A DNA stretch of 64,000 bases from Lentzea californiensis (GTDB lineage: Bacteria > Actinomycetota > Actinomycetes > Mycobacteriales > Pseudonocardiaceae). The notes below the pieces were generated by a model, which searched no databases, was not told where the DNA came from, and saw nothing but the letters and a program-made list of their open reading frames with translations. Positions 8,120 through 16,432 of this stretch are shown one piece after another. The translations under genes were made by a program, and so were the position numbers. The stretch is taken from the NCBI RefSeq assembly GCF_024648825.1, contig NZ_JANBBE010000019.1:1-64000 (forward strand). The letters are read 5' to 3'. Numbering within the stretch: the first letter of the stretch is position 1; the number at the start of each line of letters is the position of its first letter.

Positions 8120-10654
8120 GCCCGCCAGCTTCCGCGACGCCTCCGCCTCACCCCACCGGAATCCGATGCGCCGCGACAGCTGCACCGCCTCGGCGTACGA
8201 GGCACGCGCTTGCTCACCCCGGCCGGCCAGCTCGTGCACGGTGCCGCGGTCCAGCAGCACGCCCGCCTCGATCTGCCTGTCCCCCACCGATCGCGCGATG
8301 CCCAGCGCCTCCTCCGCCAGTTCCAGCGCCCGGTCCAGGGAGCCGAGCTGGCGGTGGGCGTCGGCCATGTTCGCCAGCGCGTGCAGCTCGCCGGACCTGT
8401 CGCCGCACCCGCGCAACGTCGTCAGCGTCTCCTCGTAGCAGACCAGCGCGGCGGGCAGGTCGCCCAGCGCGGCGTGCACGAGACCCAGATTGGTGCGCAC
8501 GTAGGCCGCGCCCTGCGCGTCGTCCAGTTCCTCGCGCAACGTCAGCGACGCCTTCAGCGAGGTCAGGGCGCCGGGCAGGTCGCGGCGGCGCCAGTGGGTG
8601 ATGCCTAGGTTGTTGAGGGTCACGGCTTCGAGTCGCCGGTCGCGCAGTTCGCGGGCCAGGGCCAGTGCCGCCGTCCAGTGCCGCTGGGCCTCGCCGAACC
8701 TGAAGCCGCGCTCGCAGGCGGCGCCGAGTTCCTTCAACGCCAGCGCTTCCGCGCGGAGGTCGCCCAGGGAGCGGGCGGCCTCCAGGGCGAGCGTGTTCAG
8801 CGCGGCCCAGTCCGCCACCTCGGAACGGCGGCGGAAGTACCAGGACAGGCCCGCGGCGAACGCGATCGCGTCGGCCGGGGAGGCCTGGTGCGCGGCGGCG
8901 ATGAGGTTGTCGCGCTCTTCGGCGAGCCAGAGGTCGGACGGGGTGTCCGCCAGTGCTTCCAGGTAGTGCTTGTGCAGGCGTTCCAGCGCGAGCGAGCGTT
9001 CCTCGGCCGACTCCGAGGCGCGGCAGCGTTCGCGTGCGAAAAGGCGCAGCAGGTCGTGCAACGCGAACCGGCCGGGCACCGGTTCGTCGACCAGGTGCGC
9101 GTCGGCGAGTTCGGCGAGCAGGTCCCCGACGTCCGGCACGTCGGTCAGCGCCCGTGCCGCGGCGACCGCGAAGTCGGGGCCGTCGAGCAGTCCGATCAGC
9201 CGGAAGACCCTTGCCACGTCCGGAGATCCCAGCTCGGCGTAGCTGACCTCGAACGCCGAGCGCACCGCGACGTCGCCGAGCCTCAGCTCGTCGAGGCGGC
9301 GTGCCTCGTCGGCCAGCCGCGCCGCCAGCAGCGGTGCGGTCCACTGTGGACGGGCGGCGAGCCGGGCGCCCGCGATGCGCAGGGCCAGCGGCAGCCCGCC
9401 GCACCAGCGCACGAGCTCCGCCGCGTCCGAGACCTTCCCGGCGACGCCCTCCAGCAGCCGGTACGCGTCCTCCAGTTGCAGCGCGCCGAGTTTCACGTAC
9501 GAGGCACCGTGCAGCGAGGTGAGCGGACGGCGGGACGTGATCAGCACGGCCGAGCCCGGACCGGTCGGCAGCAGGCGGGTGACCTGGCCCGCGGTGGCCA
9601 CGTTGTCCAGCACCACGAGCAGCCGGCGCGACGCGGTGAGCGAGCGGTAGCGCAGGGCCTCCTCGTCGCCGGGCCGTTCGCCGAGCGCGCGCAGGAACTG
9701 GCTCAGGATCCGGTCCGAGGCGCCGTCGGAGAGGTCTGCGTAGAGCTGGCCGTCCGGGAACCTCGCCGTGATCTCGTGCGCCGCCCGCACCGCGAGCGCC
9801 GACTTGCCGATGCCCGCCTGCCCGGTGATCACGCACACCGCGACCCGGTCCTGCCGCTGCTGCGCCTTGATCAGGTCGAGCTCGCGGCCGCGGCCGGCGA
9901 AGGTGACCACGTCCGGCGGCAACTGCCGGATCGCCGCCGCGCCAACGGGTTTCGCGCGCAGGATCTCGACCTGCAGCCGCCGCAGCGACTCCCCCGGCTC
10001 GACGCCGAGCTCGTCGGTGAGCACCCGGCGGCACTCCTGGTAGGCGGCCAGCGCCTCGGCCGGACGCCCCGCGCGGTGCAGCGCGACCATCTGCTGCTCG
10101 CGCAGGCGTTCGTTCAACGGGTGCTCGCGCACCCACTCGTTCAGGTCCGCGACGACCTCGGCGTGCCGGCCGAGGTCGAGCTCCGCCTCGGCGCACTCGA
10201 CCCGTGCGGCCAGCCGCAGCTCCTCCAGCTGCGCGACGACCCCGCGCAGCAGGCCGGACGCGGCGAGATCGGCGAGGGCGGGCCCGCGCCACAACGCGAG
10301 CGCCTCGCGGTAGCCGCGCGGCGTGCGTTCCCCGCGGGCGAGCTCGAGCAGCTCGGTGAACCGGGTGAGGTCGAGCTCGGCCGGGTCGATCGACATCAGG
10401 TAGCCGGGCGCCCGCGAGAGCAGCCGCGAGCCGACGATCTTGCGCAGCTGGTAGACGTAGACCTGGAGGTTCTTCAGCGCCGTCTTGGGCGGAGCGTCGT
10501 CCCACAGCACGCTGATCAGCCGGTCGACCGACAGCACCCGGCCGGGCTGGGCGAGGAGCAACGCGAGCACCGCCCGCTGCTTGGGCGGCCCAAGGCTCAG
10601 CCGCACGCCGTCGTCGGCGTAACACTCGACCGGCCCGAGCACCCGGAACTCCAC
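8108..10654 (-). CDS. SARP/AfsR-type regulator with NB-ARC and TPR domains
   Basis: This protein of about 848 residues has the AfsR layout. Residues 1-90 are an OmpR-like winged HTH (VEFRVLGPVECYADD, LKNLQVYVYQLRKIVG). Residues about 95-240 are the bacterial transcriptional activation domain (LRLAARVECAEAELDLGRH). The NB-ARC ATPase follows, with the P-loop ITGQAGIGKSAL (Lys284) and LLVVLDNVATAGQVTRLL. The C-terminal third is a run of tetratricopeptide repeats. SARP proteins activate secondary-metabolite or differentiation genes. The start is GTG 10654 because the family begins V/M-EFRVLGP. Upstream ATGs at 10702 and 10693 lie outside the conserved region. No biosynthetic cluster is adjacent. 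Confidence 0.9.
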   Translation of the reverse strand: MEFRVLGPVECYADDGVRLSLGPPKQRAVLALLLAQPGRVLSVDRLISVLWDDAPPKTALKNLQVYVYQLRKIVGSRLLSRAPGYLMSIDPAELDLTRFTELLELARGERTPRGYREALALWRGPALADLAASGLLRGVVAQLEELRLAARVECAEAELDLGRHAEVVADLNEWVREHPLNERLREQQMVALHRAGRPAEALAAYQECRRVLTDELGVEPGESLRRLQVEILRAKPVGAAAIRQLPPDVVTFAGRGRELDLIKAQQRQDRVAVCVITGQAGIGKSALAVRAAHEITARFPDGQLYADLSDGASDRILSQFLRALGERPGDEEALRYRSLTASRRLLVVLDNVATAGQVTRLLPTGPGSAVLITSRRPLTSLHGASYVKLGALQLEDAYRLLEGVAGKVSDAAELVRWCGGLPLALRIAGARLAARPQWTAPLLAARLADEARRLDELRLGDVAVRSAFEVSYAELGSPDVARVFRLIGLLDGPDFAVAAARALTDVPDVGDLLAELADAHLVDEPVPGRFALHDLLRLFARERCRASESAEERSLALERLHKHYLEALADTPSDLWLAEERDNLIAAAHQASPADAIAFAAGLSWYFRRRSEVADWAALNTLALEAARSLGDLRAEALALKELGAACERGFRFGEAQRHWTAALALARELRDRRLEAVTLNNLGITHWRRRDLPGALTSLKASLTLREELDDAQGAAYVRTNLGLVHAALGDLPAALVCYEETLTTLRGCGDRSGELHALANMADAHRQLGSLDRALELAEEALGIARSVGDRQIEAGVLLDRGTVHELAGRGEQARASYAEAVQLSRRIGFRWGEAEASRKLAGLAG

Positions 10655-10717
10655 AGCTCCCGATCGTAACCACCAGCCGCATACCGGACGCATGCCACGC
10701 ACCGGGACGTTCGAGCC

Positions 10718-12340
10718 ATGACGAAAACCTCACTGGCGCTGGTGGTGGCACTCGGCACCCTGGCCGCCGCCGTGTCCCCCGCTCAGGCCGTCGAGCCCTA
10801 CTCCGAGAGCCCGTCCCAGTCGCACGCCGTCCGTTCGGGCGGCGGTTACGACGTGGTCGTCGGTGGCGTGAAGAGAGCCACTTTCGACGTCAGCGATCCC
10901 GCCTTCACGGTCCGGTCCTCCTCGTCCGCGGACGGTGCGCTGGCCGCCGTGATCTCCGACTTCGACGGCACGAGCGGCAGCGTCCTGCACACGGTCGACC
11001 GCTACGGCAAGTCCCGTGCCGTGGCACGCGGCGCGATCACCTCCGCCGTGTTCCACGGCACGGTGCTGGCCTACGCCGACGGCGAGAACGTCGTGGTGGA
11101 CGGTGTTCCCGTGGGCAAGCTCAAGGGCCGTGCGCCCCAGCTGCTCGGGTTCACCTCGGATGGCACCGGCCTGCTGGCCGTGCAGCACCCGGACGTCGCC
11201 GACGACAGCACGTACGTGGGATCGCTCGTGCGGTTCGACCTGAAGACCGGCGCCGCCAAGCCGTTGATCACCTCCGGCTCAGCGTCGCTGTACCGCGACT
11301 TCAAGCTCGTCGACGTCAAGGGCGAGCGGCACGTCAGCTTCATCAAGCACAACGAGATCTACCGCTGCGGCGGTGCCGACCCGCAGTGGCTGGGGCTGGC
11401 GTCGGAGCACGGCGAGGTCCGGTCGCTGGTCGGCGAGACCCGGCACCACTACCGCAGCGCGGTGTGGAGCACCGACGGCGCGCGAGTGGCGTACGAGGTC
11501 ATGGGGTGCGTGTCGGACAAGACGCTCGGCACCGGCCAGTTCGACGCGTTCAACGGCGTCTACGTCCAGGACCTGGCTTCGCGCAGGGCTTCTCGGGTCG
11601 TCGAGGGCCTGTCGTTCAACTACGCGCTGACCAGAATCGACGGGGGCGAGGCCGTGATCGGCAGCCCCGCCAAGGGGTACGTGAAGGCGTCGGGTCTTCG
11701 TGCCGCCTCGCTGGACGGCGAGGTCACCACGATGGGCAGGCTGAACCGCGCCGAGTACATCCACCAGCTGTGGGACACGCGCAACGAGTTCAACGGCAAC
11801 TCGTCCTGCGGCCCGACCAGCGCGGTCATCGACCTCGTGACCTACCAGCTGCCCGCCGAGTTCGGCGTGCAGGTCTCGCAGCCGTCCTCGCACTACTCGA
11901 AGTGGGGCCGCTACATCACCGACGAGTTCTCCAACCGCGGCACCACCTTCAACCGCACGATGAACGACTGGTCGCGCACCGGCAGCTGGAAGGGCGCGCA
12001 CGGCTGGATCACCGGCTACTACTGCGGCGGCAACCCGGCCCGCCCCTGCGCCTCCTGGGAGTCCGAGCGTGACTTCCTGGCCCGCAACGGCGCCGCCGTC
12101 CAGCAGGGCAACTTCACCCCGGCGCAGGTCCGCGCGTTCCTCGACCAGGGCAAGTTCGTGATCATGAGCGGCACGTGGGGCTCGACCGCCGGGCACCTGT
12201 CCGTCGTGATCGGCTACCACGACAACGGTCAGTTCTACGTCCACGACACCTACGGCGCGGGCACGGACGGCAGCTACGACGGTGCGAACCAGCTCTACAA
12301 CTGGAACTACATCGCTCCCGTGCAGATGTGGGCCGCCTGA
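10718..12340 (+). CDS. Secreted C39-like cysteine peptidase with N-terminal propeller-like region
   Basis: This 540-residue exported protein has a Sec signal peptide at residues 1-24 (LALVVALGTLAAAVSPAQA). Residues about 35-340 contain repeated beta strands (for example VVVGGVKRATFDV, RSAVWSTDGARVAYEV) like a TolB/WD40-type propeller. The C-terminal domain is of peptidase C39-like type: SSCGPTSAVIDL with Cys364, GHLSVVIGYHDNGQ with His493 and VHDTYG with Asp510. C39 domains elsewhere trim Gly-Gly leaders, but secreted C39-like proteins of actinomycetes are uncharacterised. It is divergent from the SARP gene with 63 bp between the starts. The target is unknown. Confidence 0.82.
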   Translation: MTKTSLALVVALGTLAAAVSPAQAVEPYSESPSQSHAVRSGGGYDVVVGGVKRATFDVSDPAFTVRSSSSADGALAAVISDFDGTSGSVLHTVDRYGKSRAVARGAITSAVFHGTVLAYADGENVVVDGVPVGKLKGRAPQLLGFTSDGTGLLAVQHPDVADDSTYVGSLVRFDLKTGAAKPLITSGSASLYRDFKLVDVKGERHVSFIKHNEIYRCGGADPQWLGLASEHGEVRSLVGETRHHYRSAVWSTDGARVAYEVMGCVSDKTLGTGQFDAFNGVYVQDLASRRASRVVEGLSFNYALTRIDGGEAVIGSPAKGYVKASGLRAASLDGEVTTMGRLNRAEYIHQLWDTRNEFNGNSSCGPTSAVIDLVTYQLPAEFGVQVSQPSSHYSKWGRYITDEFSNRGTTFNRTMNDWSRTGSWKGAHGWITGYYCGGNPARPCASWESERDFLARNGAAVQQGNFTPAQVRAFLDQGKFVIMSGTWGSTAGHLSVVIGYHDNGQFYVHDTYGAGTDGSYDGANQLYNWNYIAPVQMWAA

Positions 12341-12362
12341 CGCGCTGAAGCGATCCTCCTGC

Positions 12363-12587
12363 TCACAGGGCGGGGGGATCGCCCGGCGACGGCGCCTGCG
12401 GAGTGCGCTGGGCCTGCGCGTGGACCTCGACGTTCGTCCTGTGCGCGACCGGGTCCCAGATCTCCTCGAACGGCGCCATGAGCGACTGCCCGCCGCCGGT
12501 GCGGCGGGCCCGCACGGCGTACCAGGTGAACCCGGCCAGAGTGAGCGGCACGCTCGCGAACGCGGCCACGCCGAGCAGGAGGTCCAT
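12363..12587 (-). CDS. Small single-pass membrane protein
   Basis: This 74-residue protein starts at ATG 12587. Residues 2-25 form one hydrophobic helix (LLLGVAAFASVPLTLAGFTW), followed by a basic stop-transfer segment RARRTGG and a cytoplasmic, Pro- and Gln-rich tail. The TetR gene at 12649 is divergent, and the 61 bp between them carries inverted repeats, so the pair is probably one regulatory unit. No family was recognised. The start at 12587 is preferred over a longer frame to 12686 because the extra residues are Cys/Arg-rich and run into the operator. Confidence 0.65.
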   Translation of the reverse strand: MDLLLGVAAFASVPLTLAGFTWYAVRARRTGGGQSLMAPFEEIWDPVAHRTNVEVHAQAQRTPQAPSPGDPPAL

Positions 12588-12600
12588 GAGCCCGACTGTA

Positions 12601-12636
12601 CAGTGACACGACGTTTCCAGAAACACAGTGTTACTG
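12601..12636. promoter_or_regulatory. Candidate TetR operator between divergent genes
   Basis: CAGTGACAC (12601-12609) and GTGTTACTG (12628-12636) are inverted with one mismatch. Inside the right arm, AACACAGTGTT (12622-12632) is a perfect odd palindrome. The site fills the gap between the small membrane protein and the TetR gene, the usual place for an autoregulatory TetR operator. Confidence 0.55.
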
Positions 12637-12648
12637 AATGGGCGGGCG

Positions 12649-13236
12649 ATGGTCAGGCTGACACGTGCCGAGCAACAGGTACGCACCCACGAACACCTCC
12701 TGCGCGCCGGCCAGGAGGTGTTCCTGCGCCGCGGTTTCCTCGGGGCGACGGTCGAGGAGATCGCCGCCGAGGCCGGTTACACGCGCGGTGCGGTCTACAA
12801 GCACTTCGGCGGCAAGGAGGGGCTGTGGCTGGCGATCGTCGAGGCCGACGCGGGAACCCACCTCCAGGGCCTGCGCGGCGCACTCGATCAGGCGACCTGC
12901 CGTGACGACGTGATCGCGATCCTCAGTGGCGTGACGGGCGAGGAGGCGGCGAAGTGGACCACGGTCGCCGCCGAGGTGCTCGCCGCGACGGCACAGCAGC
13001 CCGAGATCGCGGCCCAGATCGCCGCCCTCCAGCAGTGTCACGACGACCAGGTCGTCGCCCTGCTGGCCGAACACCTGCGGCGCCTGGGACTCGAACCCGC
13101 GATGCCGTTGCCACAACTGGTCGTCCTGCTCGGAGCACTGGGAATCGGGCTGGCCCTGCGGCAGGTGGTCGTCGAGGGCTCCGACTCGCGCGCCGTCCTC
13201 GTCCACGTCCTGGAGGCGATGCTCTCGGCTGCTTGA
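12649..13236 (+). CDS. TetR-family transcriptional regulator
   Basis: This 195-residue repressor starts at ATG 12649 after GGGCGGGCG. The HTH is at residues about 12-58 (RAGQEVFLRRGFLGATVEEI, then AGYTRGAVYKHFGGKEGLWL), the AcrR pattern with Tyr-x-x-Phe-x-x-Lys. The C-terminal ligand domain is helical and has no assigned ligand. It probably represses itself and the divergent small membrane protein through the operator at 12601-12636. The stop codon at 13234-13236 overlaps the -35 region of the next gene. Confidence 0.92.
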   Translation: MVRLTRAEQQVRTHEHLLRAGQEVFLRRGFLGATVEEIAAEAGYTRGAVYKHFGGKEGLWLAIVEADAGTHLQGLRGALDQATCRDDVIAILSGVTGEEAAKWTTVAAEVLAATAQQPEIAAQIAALQQCHDDQVVALLAEHLRRLGLEPAMPLPQLVVLLGALGIGLALRQVVVEGSDSRAVLVHVLEAMLSAA

Positions 13237-13271
13237 CAGCAGGCGTCAAGTACTTGCTATCGTCTGTCAAG
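13232..13271 (+). promoter_or_regulatory. Leaderless promoter with overlapping palindromes
   Basis: CTTGACAG (13232-13239) and CTGTCAAG (13264-13271) form an inverted repeat, and CAAGTACTTG (13247-13256) is a perfect palindrome between them. TTGACA (13233-13238) can serve as -35 and TATCGT (13258-13263) as -10, with the GTG start at 13271 about eight bases on. The mRNA is therefore probably leaderless and repressed by a protein that binds across the promoter, possibly the HTH protein it encodes. Confidence 0.6.
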
Positions 13272-13735
13272 TGGCGACCACCTCGGAACACGTGGACCTT
13301 CGGGACGACTTGATCCGGCTCGTCACGAGCCGGCTGCTCGACCCGCTGGAAATCCTGCTGCCGCAGGCGGATCTGGCCGGCGTGCGGGCCTCCGCGGAGG
13401 CCGACGCCGAGATGTGGGCGGCGCAGCTGCTCGGGCCCGACGACGACCTCGCCCGGCAGGTGGCCATCCGGCTGATCGCGGTGCTGCACCCCGGCGACAC
13501 CCCGTTCGACCCGCCCGAGAGCTGGTGGGCGACACCGCTGGGCCGCGTCGCCGCACGCCGCGCCGGTCATCCGAGCAGGGACCACGTCTCGCTGGGCGTG
13601 GCCGGGGCGATGCTCGGCATCACCCGCCAGGGCGTGCACGACCTCGTGAACCGCAACAAGTTGCTGCGCCATCCCGACGGCGGCGTGACCGTCGACTCGA
13701 TCCGCGCCCGTCTCAGCTCGAGGAGAGAACAGTGA
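13271..13735 (+). CDS. Small HTH protein, putative autoregulator
   Basis: This 154-residue protein starts at GTG 13271. Residues about 105-150 look like a DNA-binding helix-turn-helix: VSLGVAGAMLGITRQGVHDLVNRN, followed by a wing-like GGVTVDSIRARL. The N-terminal 100 residues are helical and rich in Asp/Glu/Leu with no recognised family. It is coupled by a GTGA overlap to the alpha/beta hydrolase behind it, and palindromes cover its own promoter, which suggests autoregulation. Partner or ligand unknown. Confidence 0.75.
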   Translation: MATTSEHVDLRDDLIRLVTSRLLDPLEILLPQADLAGVRASAEADAEMWAAQLLGPDDDLARQVAIRLIAVLHPGDTPFDPPESWWATPLGRVAARRAGHPSRDHVSLGVAGAMLGITRQGVHDLVNRNKLLRHPDGGVTVDSIRARLSSRREQ

Positions 13736-14457
13736 AGCTCGCGGCGACCGACTTCGGCGGCGACGGACAGCCGTTCCTGCTGCTGCACGGCCTGGGTGGC
13801 GACCGGTCCGCCTGGGAAGCTCTCGCACCCCGGCTGGACGGGCGCGCGGTGGCGGTCGACCTGCGCGGGCACGGCGAATCCGGTGACGGCGCGTGGGACT
13901 GGGAGGCGGTGCTCGACGACCTGGACGAGACCGCCGTCCACTTCGGACTCGACAATCCGGTCGCCGTCGGACACTCACTGGGCGGCATCCTCGCCGGCCT
14001 GCGGGCGTTGCGGCACCCGGCGTGCCCGGCGGCGGTCAGCCTGGACGGACACCGTTCCGCCACGACGCGTCCGGAGAACTACGAAGGACTGCCCGCCGAC
14101 GAGGTCGCGTCCGGTCTGGCGAAGCTGAACGCCCTGTTCACCGCGCAGCTGGAGGTGGTCACCCGGCCGGACCGCTCGATCACCTCGGCCCTGCGCACGT
14201 CACCCGAGTTCCTGGACGCCCTGCCGGTGTTCGCCGAGGTGTCCTGCCCGTTCCTGCTGGTCCTCGCCGCCCGCAACCTGCCGGTGCCGGCCGATCTCCT
14301 GCCCCTGATGGACGCCCACCGCGCGGGACTGCGCCGCGACCTGCCCCCGAACGTGCGGGTGCACGAGATCGACGCGACGCACGGCATGGTGTCCGAGCGC
14401 CCGGCGGAGGTCGCCGAGCTCGTGAATCACTTCGTGAGCAGTCGCTTCAGCGCCTGA
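13732..14457 (+). CDS. Alpha/beta hydrolase
   Basis: This 241-residue esterase/lipase-type hydrolase starts at GTG 13732 with AGGAGAG just before it. Visible are FLLLHGLGGDRSAW (oxyanion HG), AVDLRGHGESG, the nucleophile elbow VGHSLGG with Ser82, and the catalytic His region DATHGMVSERP. It is cotranscribed with the HTH protein. Its 3' end overlaps the convergent TetR gene by 31 bp. Substrate unknown; a small ester or lactone that also acts as effector for the HTH partner is possible. Confidence 0.88.
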   Translation: MKLAATDFGGDGQPFLLLHGLGGDRSAWEALAPRLDGRAVAVDLRGHGESGDGAWDWEAVLDDLDETAVHFGLDNPVAVGHSLGGILAGLRALRHPACPAAVSLDGHRSATTRPENYEGLPADEVASGLAKLNALFTAQLEVVTRPDRSITSALRTSPEFLDALPVFAEVSCPFLLVLAARNLPVPADLLPLMDAHRAGLRRDLPPNVRVHEIDATHGMVSERPAEVAELVNHFVSSRFSA

Positions 14458-15026
14458 CGGGCCCGGCGCGGCGCCGCGCTGTCGTGCTCGAGCTGCAGGA
14501 AGTGGTTGAGCGCCAGCATGACCCCGAGGAGCTCGTAGATCAGCTGCTCGACGTCCGTGTCCGGCTTCAGGTCACCGTCGCTCACCGCACGCCGGATGTG
14601 GATCCGCAGATCCCTGCGCCACAACGCGTTCATGCCGGCCAGCGCGTCCCGCACCCGCCCACTTCGCCCGTCGAACTCGGCCGTGGCGGCGGTGAAGAAG
14701 CACCCTCCGGGCAGCACCTCGCGTTCGAGGTAGGACACCCAGGCCTCGCAGACGTCGATCAGGCGCGGCAGTCCGGACGGCATCTGCTCCACCTTGCGCG
14801 GCACCTCCCGCAGGAAGACCTCCGCGGCCTGGTCGACCACCGCGAGCTGCAGGGCCTCCTTGGTGCCGAAGTGCCCGAGCAGCCCGGCCTTGCTCATCCC
14901 GAGCTCCGCCGCCAACCGGCCGATCGTCAGTCCTTCGAGCCCCTCCGCGGAGGCGATGGCAAGGCTCCGGTCGAGGATGCGCTGCCGTGTCTCCAGGGTG
15001 TCGGCGACAGATCTGCGCGGGCTCAT
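14427..15026 (-). CDS. TetR-family transcriptional regulator
   Basis: This 199-residue regulator has its HTH at residues about 14-60 (RQRILDRSLAIASAEGLEGL, then LGMSKAGLLGHFGTKEALQL) and a C-terminal TetR_C ligand domain with RDALAGMNALWRRDL. It is divergent from the KAS III gene at 15108, and the palindrome at 15056-15065 lies between them, so it probably represses that gene and itself. Its 3' end overlaps the hydrolase gene. Confidence 0.92.
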   Translation of the reverse strand: MSPRRSVADTLETRQRILDRSLAIASAEGLEGLTIGRLAAELGMSKAGLLGHFGTKEALQLAVVDQAAEVFLREVPRKVEQMPSGLPRLIDVCEAWVSYLEREVLPGGCFFTAATAEFDGRSGRVRDALAGMNALWRRDLRIHIRRAVSDGDLKPDTDVEQLIYELLGVMLALNHFLQLEHDSAAPRRARQALKRLLTK

Positions 15027-15051
15027 CTTTGTAGTTTACGTCTCTTTAGCT

Positions 15052-15069
15052 ACCGACCGATCGGTTGCT
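15052..15069. promoter_or_regulatory. Candidate TetR operator upstream of the KAS III gene
   Basis: ACCGATCGGT (15056-15065) is a perfect palindrome inside ACCGACCGATCGGTTGCT, the kind of ACCGnnCGGT site many TetR proteins bind. It lies between the TetR start (15026) and the KAS III start (15108). TTGCTATATTC just beyond it could supply a -10 for the KAS III gene. Confidence 0.55.
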
Positions 15070-15107
15070 ATATTCGCCGCGTCGCCCTGCCCGAAGGAGA
15101 GTTCACC

Positions 15108-16052
15108 TTGTCCGGTTCCCGTGTCGTCGCGCTCGGCCACCACCAGCCCGAACGAGTGCTGACCAACGCCGACCTGGAAAAGATGGTGGACACCAACGAC
15201 GAGTGGATCCGCCAGCGCACCGGCATCTCCACCCGCCGCATCGCCGCTCCCACCGAAACCGTGGCCGACATGGCCTCCGAAGCAGGTGCGAAAGCCCTGG
15301 CCGCGTCCGGCCTGGCCCCGTCCGACATCGGCCAGGTCATCGTCGCGACCTGCTCGGCCATCGACCGCAGTCCGTCGACCGCGGCCCAGGTAGCGGCACG
15401 CCTGTCGATCCCCTCCGCCGTCGTCTTCGACATGAACAACGCCTGCGCGGGCTTCTGCACCGCTCTCGCGACGGCCGACCACACCATCCGGGCAGGTGCC
15501 GCCCAGCACGCCCTGGTGATCGGCGCCGAGAAGATGTCCGACCTCGTCGACTGGACCGACCGCTCCTCCTGCATCCTGCTGGGCGACGGCGCGGGAGCAG
15601 CAGTGGTCAGCGCCTCCCCCGACGCCCAGATCGGCCCGGCCACCTGGGGCTCGGACCCGACACGAGCCAACGCGGTCCGCCTCGTGGACGAATGGCAGCC
15701 GCGCTTCGCACAGGAGGGCCAGGCCGTCTTCCGCTGGGCCACCAGCGAACTCCCCGCCATCGCCGCACAGGCCTGCGCCAAAGCGGGCATCGAGGTCACC
15801 GACCTCGCCGCCGTCGTCACGCACCAGGCCAACCTGCGCATCATCGAGGCGCTCACGAAGCGCCTCGGCCTGCGGGACGACGTGGTGATCGCACGCGACG
15901 TCGTGGAGTCCGGCAACACCTCCGCCGCCTCGGTCCCGCTGGCGCTGTCGAAGATGGCCGAGCGCGGGGAACTCCCGTCCGGCCAGCCCGTCCTGCTGTT
16001 CGCCTTCGGTGGCGGGCTGTCCTGGGCGGGCCAGGTGATCACGGCCCCGTAG
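15108..16052 (+). CDS. Beta-ketoacyl-ACP synthase III-like enzyme
   Basis: This thiolase-fold enzyme has 314 residues. The start is TTG 15108, chosen for the strong GAAGGAGAG ribosome site. The FabH triad is intact: Cys113 in MNNACAGF, His in THQANLRII and Asn in ESGNTSAAS, plus the C-terminal FGGGLSWAGQVI. The family condenses an acyl-CoA with malonyl-ACP, or in secondary metabolism transfers acyl groups. It stands alone with a divergent TetR gene rather than in a fab operon. A specialised or bypass role is therefore more likely than housekeeping FabH, though that is inference. Confidence 0.88.
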   Translation: MSGSRVVALGHHQPERVLTNADLEKMVDTNDEWIRQRTGISTRRIAAPTETVADMASEAGAKALAASGLAPSDIGQVIVATCSAIDRSPSTAAQVAARLSIPSAVVFDMNNACAGFCTALATADHTIRAGAAQHALVIGAEKMSDLVDWTDRSSCILLGDGAGAAVVSASPDAQIGPATWGSDPTRANAVRLVDEWQPRFAQEGQAVFRWATSELPAIAAQACAKAGIEVTDLAAVVTHQANLRIIEALTKRLGLRDDVVIARDVVESGNTSAASVPLALSKMAERGELPSGQPVLLFAFGGGLSWAGQVITAP

Positions 16053-16316
16053 GCCGAACTTCTGCTGCCGTGCGGCGGGGCGAAGCGCGGAGCCGAGCCG
16101 CCCTGCCGCCCAACGCAACGGCGAAGCCGAGGCGTGTGAACTGCTTCCTGCCGTGTAAGCGGTGGTGACCCACCCAAGCGCTATCGACGCGCAGCGGCGA
16201 TGACCCGCACCGGCCGGTACTGCCTGAGCAACCACTCTCGCAAGGCGCTCGCCCGCACGGCAGGTGACCACCCCGCTGGAACCGGCGCCAGCCAAGGCAA
16301 GCCGACCCGAGCGGTG

Positions 16317-16373
16317 CCCACCCGGCCGGCCCACCCGAGGCGACCACCCACCCGGCTGGCACCCACCCGGCTG
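16317..16373. repeat. Short GC-rich tandem repeat
   Basis: CACCCACCCGGCTG occurs at 16345-16358 and again at 16360-16373, a 15-bp period. A weaker copy, GCCCACCCGGCCGG, begins at 16317. The repeat lies in the gene-free interval and has no assigned function. Confidence 0.6.
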
Positions 16374-16395
16374 AAACCATCCCCAGAAATAGGCC

Positions 16396-16432
16396 GGTGT
16401 GGCGACTCGGGAGCCCTCCGAGCCGCCACACC
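16396..16432. terminator. Strong hairpin, probable bidirectional terminator
   Basis: GGTGTGGCG-A-CTCGG pairs with CCGAG-C-CGCCACACC around a seven-base loop: 14 pairs with one mismatch. It lies between two convergent genes and could end both transcripts. There is no T-run, as is common in high-GC actinomycetes. Confidence 0.55.

Noticed and set aside
13893-16052. A 719-codon frame apparently fusing the hydrolase region to KAS III
   Set aside because: The front part is out-of-frame shadow of the alpha/beta hydrolase and TetR genes. KAS III has its own TTG start with a strong ribosome site at 15108.
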